The notes under the pieces are model-generated. The model searched no databases. It was given only the letters and a program-made list of their open reading frames with translations, and was not told the DNA's origin. DNA of 12,255 bases, taken from positions 1 to 12,255 of the forward strand of contig DATJCC010000081.1 of the NCBI GenBank assembly GCA_035514995.1. The letters are read 5' to 3'. Shown in pieces: positions 7,684 through 12,255 of the stretch. Made by a program: the position numbers and the translations under genes. Numbering within the stretch: the stretch's first letter is position 1; every line of letters begins with the position of its first letter. The DNA comes from Leucobacter_A sp035514995. GTDB taxonomy: Bacteria > Actinomycetota > Actinomycetes > Actinomycetales > Microbacteriaceae.

Positions 7684-9015
7684 ATGAGCAAAAATATTGC
7701 TGAACGGCTCGATGGTCTGCCTTTCACAAAAAAGCACGGCAAAATACTAACAGGGTCTGGCATCGGGTGGGCGCTCGACGCTATGGATGTCGGTCTTATA
7801 TCGTTTATCATTGCAGCTTTAGCCTCAGAGTGGAGCATAAATAAAGGAGAGGCCGGGCTGATCGCTTCGATCGGTTTTGTTGGCATGGCGATCGGTGCAA
7901 GCTTTGGCGGGTTGCTTGCTGATCGTTTTGGTCGACGCAACGTTTTTGCTCTCACCCTGCTCGTGTATGGACTTGCAACAGGGGCAAGCGCATTAGTGGG
8001 TGGTATCGGACTGCTTTTGGTGCTGAGATTTTTTGTCGGCTTAGGTCTTGGCGCAGAGCTACCCGTTGCGTCAACATATGTAAGTGAGTTTGCGCCGGCA
8101 CGCATCCGTGGCCGTCTCATAGTTATTCTTGAAGCTTTTTGGGCTGTTGGTTGGACAGCAGCGGCAATTATTGGCTATTTTGTAGTGCCCTCTAGCCCTA
8201 ACGGTTGGCGATGGGCTTTTGTGTTTGGCGCTATCCCCGCGGTTTACGCTCTGATTGTGCGCTTAGGTTTACCGGAATCGCCCAGGTGGTTGGCTAGTCG
8301 AGGCAGACACAAAGAAGCCGAGAAGATTGTTGCAGAGTTTGAAAAAGCGGCTGGCGTAGAAGCTCCCACCGCTACGGTAGCAACACTGGCAGAGCCAATA
8401 ATCGCTGAAACTTCAGGTAAGCGCGTAACCGCCTTGTGGTCGACCGAATTTCGCGGCCGCACTCTGTCTTTGTGGACGGTGTGGTTCTGTGTAAACTTTG
8501 CATACTATGGTGCCTTCATTTGGATACCCAGCATCTTAGTTGACGCAGGTTTCAGCCTCGTGCGTTCCTTCGCCTTCACTCTAATAATAACTCTTGCCCA
8601 GCTACCTGGATACGCTGCTGCTGCACTCCTCATTGAAAAATGGGGCAGACGTTTAACACTTTCTGTTTTTCTTATCGGTTCGGCAGCGTCAGCCATAGCC
8701 TTTGGCACGCTGCAGTCTGAGCCCGCAATTATCGCATCAGGCATGGCTTTGTCTTTCTTCAATCTCGGCGCATGGGGCGTGCTCTACACGGCAACAGCCG
8801 AAATCTATCCAACATCTTTACGAGCGACCGGAGCTGGCTGGGCGGCGGGGGTCGGGCGTATCGCCTCAATTATTGCTCCACTAGTCGTTCCGGCACTCCT
8901 AATAGCGGCAGGAGCTGGTGTAACGTTCGTCGTCTTTGCAGCTTTTTTCTTCATTGCAGCCGCAGCAGCTTGGGGTTTGACCGATATGAAGGGTGTCGCT
9001 CTCGACGAGCGCTAG
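7684..9015 (+). CDS. niaP: MFS transporter, NiaP-like (niacin uptake)
   Basis: A 443-residue, 12-helix major facilitator carrier. From memory of the family it follows Bacillus subtilis NiaP (YceI) closely: GWALDAMDVGLISFIIAAL (28-46), the loop 2-3 motif GGLLADRFGRR (75-85), GLGLGAELPVASTYVSE and RGR after helix 5, LPESPRWL (about residue 200), then WFCVNFAYYGAFIWIPS, TLAQLPGY and SFFNLGAWGVLY in the second half. NiaP proteins import nicotinate or nicotinamide for NAD synthesis. A related aromatic-acid or sugar-type substrate remains possible because substrate cannot be proven from motifs. It stands alone as a single-gene unit, divergent from the ABC-holB operon and convergent with the arsenic gene. 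No nad or pnc gene is next to it in the window, so context does not test the assignment. The start is the first ATG after the -10 element. Confidence 0.85.
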   Translation: MSKNIAERLDGLPFTKKHGKILTGSGIGWALDAMDVGLISFIIAALASEWSINKGEAGLIASIGFVGMAIGASFGGLLADRFGRRNVFALTLLVYGLATGASALVGGIGLLLVLRFFVGLGLGAELPVASTYVSEFAPARIRGRLIVILEAFWAVGWTAAAIIGYFVVPSSPNGWRWAFVFGAIPAVYALIVRLGLPESPRWLASRGRHKEAEKIVAEFEKAAGVEAPTATVATLAEPIIAETSGKRVTALWSTEFRGRTLSLWTVWFCVNFAYYGAFIWIPSILVDAGFSLVRSFAFTLIITLAQLPGYAAAALLIEKWGRRLTLSVFLIGSAASAIAFGTLQSEPAIIASGMALSFFNLGAWGVLYTATAEIYPTSLRATGAGWAAGVGRIASIIAPLVVPALLIAAGAGVTFVVFAAFFFIAAAAAWGLTDMKGVALDER

Positions 9016-9041
9016 AATTTCAACGGTCGGTTTAAGAGGCG

Positions 9042-9158
9042 ACTCCAACAAAACTTCAAACAAACTACTTTGACAGACGGATCAAAGAGACTGCTCTGGC
9101 AAACAGCACTGATAAACAGCACTGGCAGACGGTTCAAACAGATTACTCCTGCAAACTA
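9042..9158. repeat. Degenerate 13-bp tandem array between convergent genes
   Basis: Nine units of 13 bases can be laid out from 9042 (starts 9042, 9055, 9068, 9081, 9094, 9107, 9120, 9133, 9146). The best preserved are CTCTGGCAAACAG (9094), CACTGATAAACAG (9107) and CACTGGCAGACGG (9120). AAACAGCACTG is exactly repeated at 9101 and 9114. A longer imperfect copy links 9074-9104 with 9126-9156 (25 of 31 identical, offset of 52 = four units). The array fills nearly all of the 157-bp gap between the niaP and ars stop codons. I see no intrinsic terminator in this gap. Confidence 0.75.
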
Positions 9159-9172
9159 TTCTGGGCTTAGCT

Positions 9173-10687
9173 TCACAAAAGGCTTGAAATGAGCTTTTCT
9201 ACTCGTTTGTGAATATCATCCCGAATAGGGCGCACAGAATCTATTCTTTTACCGGCAGGGTCGTCTAGTTTCCAGTCCTCATAACGTTTTCCTGGGTAGA
9301 AAGGGCAAGCGTCTCCACAGCCCATAGTGATAACAACATCGGATTCTTCTACATCCCCATCAGTGAGCGCTTTAGGTTGCTGGGTGGTGATGTCGATGTC
9401 CACCTCCTGCATCGCTGCTACAACTACTGGATTGAGTTCAGCTACCGGCATTGATCCTGCAGATCGCACCTCAATATGGTCTCCTGCAAGGTGTCGCAAA
9501 ACCCCGGCAGCCATTTGAGAGCGACCTGCGTTGTGCACACAAACGAAGATAACTGAAGGTTTTTTGGCAATCGTGGGTGCAGTGACTGCAACTATAGGTT
9601 TTTCAAACGACGCATGCGGATCAATCTTGAACCAACGTTTTGCAAGTGTTAGAGATACGTATGCAAGGCCCACAAGAACCGGTACCTCTATAAGCGGGCC
9701 CACAACACCTGCGAGTGCCTGCCCTGACGAGGCTCCAAAAGTGCCGATCGCCACAGCTATAGCAAGTTCGAAGTTGTTTCCCGCAGCGGAGAATGCAAGA
9801 GCTGCAGTTCGCTGATAGGTTAAACCAATAATTTTACCGACGCTCATGCCCACAAACCACATTACGGCGAAATAAATCAGTAGCGGGATCGCGATCCGCA
9901 CAACATCCAGCGGGTTTCTAAGTATCGCCTCACCCTGTAACGCAAAAAGAAACACAACAGTGAAAAGCAGGCCGTACAAAGCCCACGGGCTTATCCGTGG
10001 CAAAAACCTCTCTTCATACCACGCTCTTCCGCGACGCTTTTCGCCGATGTAACGCGAAGCAAACCCTGCGATAAGCGGAAGACCAAGAAAAATGATGACG
10101 TTGAGCGCAATTTGTCCCATCGACACATCAAGACCTTGTGTGTCTAAACCAAGCCATCCAGGCAAAACGGTGAGATAAAACCAACCGAGGAACGAAAAAG
10201 CTACCACCTGAAAAATAGAGTTTATCGCTACCAGTACTGCGGTCGCTTCTCGGTCTCCACAGGCCAAGTCATTCCAGATAACAACCATCGCAATGCAACG
10301 GGCAAGCCCCACGATGATCAGTCCGGTGCGAAACTCGGGAAGATCGGGAAGCAAAATCCAGGCCAGAGCAAACATAAATGCCGGTCCCACCAGCCAGTTC
10401 AATATCAAAGACGAGAGCAGTAGTCTCTTGTCGCCGGTCACTGCGGTCACCCGGTCATATCGCACTTTGGCAAGCACCGGGTAGATCATCACCAAAAGAC
10501 CTAAAGCAATGGGCACCGAAATACCGCCAACTTCAAGATTTATGAGAAGCGTTGAAACACCTGGAATGAAACGGCCCAGAAGAAGCCCTGTGATCATTGC
10601 CAGACCGATCCACACGGGTAAATATTTATCGAGTGTCGACATGCGCGGTGGTGAAACCAACGGTTTCGCAAAACCAATTTTGGTCAT
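9173..10687 (-). CDS. acr3-arsC: Arsenite exporter Acr3 fused to arsenate reductase ArsC
   Basis: A 504-residue two-domain arsenic resistance protein. Residues about 16-350 are an Acr3-type (BART superfamily) exporter with about ten membrane helices. Its conserved Cys is Cys131 in GLARCIAMVVIWN, and the conserved Glu is Glu307 in AAGNNFELAIA. After a linker (about 351-377), a cytoplasmic low-molecular-weight-phosphatase-like ArsC domain shows the loop FVCVHNAGRSQMA (nucleophile Cys383, Arg389), the further cysteines Cys457 and Cys461 in MGCGDACP, and the general acid Asp in DDPAG (475-479). One chain can therefore reduce arsenate and pass arsenite to the exporter. Fusions of this kind are known in Actinobacteria. 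The ATG at 10687 is preceded by AAGGAAG at normal distance. No arsR regulator or second arsC occurs in the window. Thiol partner (thioredoxin or mycothiol/mycoredoxin) is not determinable here. Confidence 0.95.
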   Translation of the reverse strand: MTKIGFAKPLVSPPRMSTLDKYLPVWIGLAMITGLLLGRFIPGVSTLLINLEVGGISVPIALGLLVMIYPVLAKVRYDRVTAVTGDKRLLLSSLILNWLVGPAFMFALAWILLPDLPEFRTGLIIVGLARCIAMVVIWNDLACGDREATAVLVAINSIFQVVAFSFLGWFYLTVLPGWLGLDTQGLDVSMGQIALNVIIFLGLPLIAGFASRYIGEKRRGRAWYEERFLPRISPWALYGLLFTVVFLFALQGEAILRNPLDVVRIAIPLLIYFAVMWFVGMSVGKIIGLTYQRTAALAFSAAGNNFELAIAVAIGTFGASSGQALAGVVGPLIEVPVLVGLAYVSLTLAKRWFKIDPHASFEKPIVAVTAPTIAKKPSVIFVCVHNAGRSQMAAGVLRHLAGDHIEVRSAGSMPVAELNPVVVAAMQEVDIDITTQQPKALTDGDVEESDVVITMGCGDACPFYPGKRYEDWKLDDPAGKRIDSVRPIRDDIHKRVEKLISSLL

Positions 10688-10705
10688 ACTCGCGACTTCC
10701 TTAGT

Positions 10706-10718
10706 GCATAAGTTATGC
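10706..10718. promoter_or_regulatory. Perfect 13-bp palindrome in the ars leader (candidate operator)
   Basis: GCATAA at 10706-10711 and TTATGC at 10713-10718 form a perfect inverted repeat around a single G. It lies 19-31 bases upstream of the acr3-arsC start, just before its ribosome site. A repressor bound here would block expression, so it is a candidate ArsR-type site. The regulator is not in the window and the match to a known ArsR operator is not established. The promoter itself is unclear; AT-rich TATAGAAT on the minus strand (about 10742-10749) is one possible -10. Confidence 0.4.
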
Positions 10719-10772
10719 GTAGATACCGGTAAGTAAACAATTCTATAATTCGATAAGCGCTCTGAGTTTAGT

Positions 10773-10794
10773 TCTGGGCATAAATCTGGGCATA
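10773..10794. repeat. Direct repeat TCTGGGCATA x2 upstream of ars promoter region
   Basis: TCTGGGCATA occurs at 10773-10782 and again at 10785-10794, a 12-base step that is close to one helical turn. It lies about 90-110 bases upstream of the ars start, between the likely promoter and the terminator at 10796. Two sites on one face of the helix would suit a dimeric activator or repressor, but no known motif is recognised. Confidence 0.35.
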
Positions 10795-10795
10795 G

Positions 10796-10839
10796 AAAAA
10801 GCCCTCAAGGGAGTCCCACACAGCCTTGAGGGCTTTTTT
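10796..10839. terminator. Bidirectional intrinsic terminator
   Basis: AAAAAGCCCTCAAGG (10796-10810) pairs perfectly with CCTTGAGGGCTTTTT (10824-10838) around a 13-base loop. There is a T-run on the right for the plus strand and an A-run on the left, a T-run on the minus strand. It is the second terminator after the CsbD-like gene and also insulates the ars promoter from readthrough. Confidence 0.9.
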
Positions 10840-10901
10840 ATGATTTTAAAATTGATTACTTTACGGCCACGAACATCTTGTCGTTTTGAATCACAGTTAT
10901 C

Positions 10902-10921
10902 CTGTCAGTCGTCTCTGACAG
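10902..10921. other. Short hairpin between two terminators
   Basis: CTGTCAG (10902-10908) and CTGACAG (10915-10921) form a 7-bp inverted repeat with a 6-base loop. Neither side is followed by a T-run, so it is not a standard terminator. It may be a protein-binding site, a 3'-end stabilising hairpin, or part of an unannotated small RNA. The remaining bases 10840-10901 show no gene that I can support. Confidence 0.35.
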
Positions 10922-10922
10922 T

Positions 10923-10963
10923 CAAAAACCGCTCCCTCACCAGACTGCGCTGGCAAGGGAGCG
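10923..10963 (-). terminator. Intrinsic terminator of the CsbD-like gene
   Basis: On the minus strand CGCTCCCT (10963-10956) pairs with AGGGAGCG (10937-10930). An inner CCAG/CTGG pairing (10953-10950 with 10943-10940) extends the stem. It is followed by GTTTTTGAC. It begins 9 bases after the CsbD-like stop codon. Confidence 0.85.
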
Positions 10964-10971
10964 CGAAGTGT

Positions 10972-11157
10972 TTAATCGTTGAATGCGTCCTTCACAGCAT
11001 CCTTGACGTCTTCCTTCGCTTCTTTTGCTCTACCTTTAGCCTGGTCCAGTTTGCCTTCGGCTTCCATCTTTTCGTTGTCTGTCATATCTCCGACAGATTC
11101 TTTAACTTTGCCTTTAGCTTTGTCCCAGCCGGCTTCCATTTTCTCGCCTGCACCCAT
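10972..11157 (-). CDS. CsbD-like small stress-response protein
   Basis: A 61-residue, very hydrophilic, Lys/Glu/Ala-rich protein starting MGAGEKMEAGWDKAKGKVKE and containing MEAEGKLDQAKGRAKEAKED, the pattern of the CsbD family (two short helical repeats of the KAKGKxKE/EAEGKxDQAKGK type). CsbD proteins are abundant general-stress proteins in many bacteria; their molecular role is not known. I chose the ATG at 11157 over an in-frame ATG at 11217. AGGAGG lies at ideal distance before 11157, and the family starts with MGxGxK; the extra 20 residues of the longer form look non-coding. It is followed directly by an intrinsic terminator and appears to be a single-gene unit. A possible -10 is TATGAT on the minus strand at 11237-11232, with no convincing -35. 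Confidence 0.9.
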   Translation of the reverse strand: MGAGEKMEAGWDKAKGKVKESVGDMTDNEKMEAEGKLDQAKGRAKEAKEDVKDAVKDAFND

Positions 11158-11667
11158 TGTGTCCTCCTTGATTTTGAGTTGGTAGGTCATAGTGTGCCAC
11201 ATGTTTACTCTCAGCAAAAGGGGGTTGCATAATCATAAAAAACTATAATTTTCTCTCAGTTAAAGATATTTAGTGAGGTAATGTTTAGTTTCTAGTGCAA
11301 AGCGTTCTGCTCTATTACCCTCATGAATACCGTTAGTTATTTTTTAAATAAGATTTCGAGAAACAATAAGTTATAGACTCACCAATATTCAATTTCCGAG
11401 AACTTTCCTCCGAACACAAGCGGACTAAAGAAGAGCAGCAACAAGTTGTAATTGATTCGATAAAGGAACTTGAGGCCATGTTAGAGCGTGGCGATATTGA
11501 AGCGCCAGCATATTTTATGAAGAAGAGAGCTTTAGTTAAGCTTTTGTGACCGATCATTAGTAGACCGTCCCCCACAAAAACCTTCTATACAATTTCATGC
11601 TTAATTCGGGGTCGTAACTACCTGATCGATCCGTGATTATCTAATTTAAAAGCGTAACAAGAGAAGC
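11158..11667. other. AT-rich, gene-poor stretch
   Basis: About 510 bases clearly richer in A+T than the rest of the window, between the CsbD-like start and the terminator behind the tRNA fragment. It holds the CsbD promoter (11158-11260), one coding-like frame without a start codon (11370-11549, listed separately), and short AT runs. The minus-strand frame over 11333-11575 looks like an antisense shadow. I see no RNA gene, insertion sequence or other repeat here. Confidence 0.6.
11370..11549 (+). pseudogene. Coding-like frame without start codon (possible gene remnant)
   Basis: The frame reads VIDSPIFNFRELSSEHKRT and goes on through a Glu/Gln-rich helix to LEAMLERGDIEAPAYFMKKRALVKLL and a TGA at 11547-11549, 59 codons in all. 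The charge pattern and lack of odd residues look like real protein. There is no ATG, GTG or TTG before the Met codon at 11478, which would leave only 23 residues. Upstream, in another frame, ATG at 11323 opens MNTVSYFLNKISRNNKL and stops at 11374-11376. A one-base shift near 11370 would join the two into about 75 residues. I do not recognise the family. It could be a decayed gene next to an integration site, a small protein from 11478, or chance. Confidence 0.35.
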
Positions 11668-11720
11668 AAAAATGGCTCTTCGGATTTTGGGGTGTTGACC
11701 CCACCAAAATCCGAAGAGCC
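11668..11720 (-). terminator. Strong intrinsic terminator behind the tRNA-Thr fragment
   Basis: GGCTCTTCGGATTTTGG (11674-11690) and CCAAAATCCGAAGAGCC (11704-11720) form a perfect 17-bp stem with a 13-base loop. On the minus strand the stem is followed by ATTTTTGC, a proper T-run; on the plus strand it is not. It lies 36 bases past the tRNA 3' end and is most simply the original terminator of tRNA-Thr. Confidence 0.85.
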
Positions 11721-11755
11721 GCAAAAATATCTACCTGAACCACGACCAGAATCAG

Positions 11756-11797
11756 AGCCGCCTGCCGGAATCGAACCGGCGACCTATTCTTTACAAG
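11756..11797 (-). pseudogene. 3' half of tRNA-Thr(TGT): integration-site fragment
   Basis: Read on the minus strand: anticodon loop CTTGTAA (11797-11791, anticodon TGT), 3' anticodon stem AGAAT, variable loop AGGTC, perfect T-arm GCCGG-TTCGATT-CCGGC (11780-11764), 3' acceptor strand AGGCGGC and discriminator T at 11756; no CCA is encoded. The 5' partner of AGAAT should be ATTCT, but bases 11802-11798 give GCTAC. No D-arm or matching full acceptor strand follows, so the 5' half is missing. This is what remains at one end when an element recombines into a tRNA anticodon loop. A five-pair match to the acceptor strand near 11826 is at the wrong distance and lacks a D-arm. Confidence 0.8.
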
Positions 11798-12255
11798 GTA
11801 GCCGCTTGGCTGAAATAATACCCTTTAGGCGAGTGTCGTAATGCGAAAAGTTGTAGACCTTGATACATATAGACAGAAACGGGAGTCTATATTGCTTACA
11901 CAATGGAGTGCATGGCAAAACGCACAAGGTCTATCAGAACGCACAATTAAAGAACGTGAATACGTTTTAAAACATTTAACAGTTTTTTCTGGCATCGATC
12001 TGCCTTGGATTGAACCAGCTCAAATTATTGCGTACTGTGGCAGGCCGGGGCTATCCCAGGCATCGCGTGCCTCATACCATGCAACATTTCGAGCATTCTA
12101 TAAATGGGCTCACAAGACCGGCAAAACCGTGACAGACCCAACACTTGCAACCCCGTCACCTAAACGCCCCAGATCACAACCTAGACCGTTACAGACCGCC
12201 CACGTGAACCGTCTACTGCAAGTAGTTAACCGTAAACGCACGCGCGCAATGATAA
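11798..12255. mobile_element. End of an integrative element (continues right of the window)
   Basis: The homology to tRNA-Thr stops at about 11797, and an integrase gene starts 44 bases further on, reading away from the junction. The tRNA's own 3' flank and terminator lie on the left, so the chromosome is on the left and the element on the right. The intact tRNA-Thr should be reconstituted at the far right end. The element's type (prophage, ICE or genomic island) and length cannot be judged from 458 bases. Confidence 0.72.
11841..12255 (+). CDS. Tyrosine recombinase/phage integrase, partial (N-terminal part)
   Basis: The open frame MRKVVDLDTYRQKRESILL runs for 138 codons to the window edge with no stop. 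It has the layout of a tyrosine recombinase core-binding (SAM-like) domain: TQWSAWQNAQGLSERTIKE, a second helix EREYVLKHLTVFSGIDL, the segment YHATFRAFYKWAHKTGK, then the linker DPTLATPSPKRPRSQPRPL leading into the catalytic domain. The catalytic Arg, His, Arg and Tyr would all lie beyond base 12255, so activity cannot be judged. An in-frame TAG at 11826-11828 and the absence of other start codons fix the ATG at 11841; AGGCGAG (11827-11833) is a fair ribosome site. Its place beside a tRNA-Thr fragment strongly supports a site-specific integrase that uses this tRNA as its attachment site. Confidence 0.88.
   Translation, partial: MRKVVDLDTYRQKRESILLTQWSAWQNAQGLSERTIKEREYVLKHLTVFSGIDLPWIEPAQIIAYCGRPGLSQASRASYHATFRAFYKWAHKTGKTVTDPTLATPSPKRPRSQPRPLQTAHVNRLLQVVNRKRTRAMI

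Noticed and set aside
9042..9158. CRISPR array
   Set aside because: The period is 13 bases with no distinct spacers and no cas genes; it is a decayed tandem repeat.
11158..11217. Longer N-terminus for the CsbD-like protein from ATG 11217
   Set aside because: The ribosome site AGGAGG is placed for the ATG at 11157 and the family begins there.
10840..11232. Plus-strand frame of 130 codons, Phe/Cys-rich
   Set aside because: It is antisense to the CsbD-like gene and its terminator; its composition reflects the reverse of a Lys/Glu-rich gene and it has no ribosome site.
11333..11575. Minus-strand frame of 80 codons, Ser/Cys-rich
   Set aside because: It mirrors the more protein-like plus-strand frame at 11370-11549, resembles no family I know and has no ribosome site.
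11756..11833. A complete tRNA-Thr gene on the minus strand
   Set aside because: The anticodon stem does not pair, no D-arm is present and the acceptor-like bases near 11826 are at the wrong distance.

Overview
The window looks like a piece of chromosome from an actinobacterium of moderate, not high, G+C (my estimate by eye is a little under 50%). The best guess is a member or relative of the Microbacteriaceae. The grounds are an actinobacterial-type pyruvate carboxylase, a HolB followed directly by a TAP-type lipoprotein hydrolase, an Acr3-ArsC fusion of the kind known in Actinobacteria, ATGA/GTGA gene overlaps and start codons that may belong to leaderless messages. No 16S or marker set is present, so the placement is an inference.

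From left to right: bases 1-2813 (minus) hold most of pyruvate carboxylase, cut off by the window edge before its biotin-carrier domain. Bases 2916-7580 (minus) are one compact run of four genes read from right to left: ABC exporter ATPase, ABC-2 permease, DNA polymerase III delta' subunit (holB), and a secreted lipoprotein alpha/beta hydrolase. Every junction is a 4-base start/stop overlap, so translation is probably coupled. The ATPase carries an in-frame 15-bp tandem repeat (11 units) that codes for a low-complexity Ser/Thr/Gly/Asp/Phe tail. A divergent promoter region at 7581-7683 separates this operon from a NiaP-like MFS carrier (7684-9015, plus).

The NiaP gene converges on an arsenic gene (9173-10687, minus) that fuses an Acr3 arsenite exporter to an ArsC arsenate reductase. 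The 157 bp between their stops is mostly a decayed tandem array of nine 13-bp units. Upstream of the ars gene lie a perfect 13-bp palindrome and a 10-bp direct repeat (possible operators). Then come stacked hairpins, at least two of them intrinsic terminators, at the 3' end of a small CsbD-like gene (10972-11157, minus).

Bases 11158-11840 are AT-rich and gene-poor. They contain a coding-like reading frame without a start codon, a strong terminator, and the 3' half of a tRNA-Thr(TGT) on the minus strand whose 5' half is absent. Immediately beyond the tRNA fragment a tyrosine recombinase gene starts on the plus strand and runs off the window. This is best read as the attachment-site junction of an integrative element that continues to the right. 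The intact tRNA-Thr should then lie at the element's far end.

I found no CRISPR array, insertion sequence or rRNA. The most unusual features are the two short-period tandem arrays, the placement of an exporter in front of holB with a divergent HolB, and the tRNA/integrase junction.
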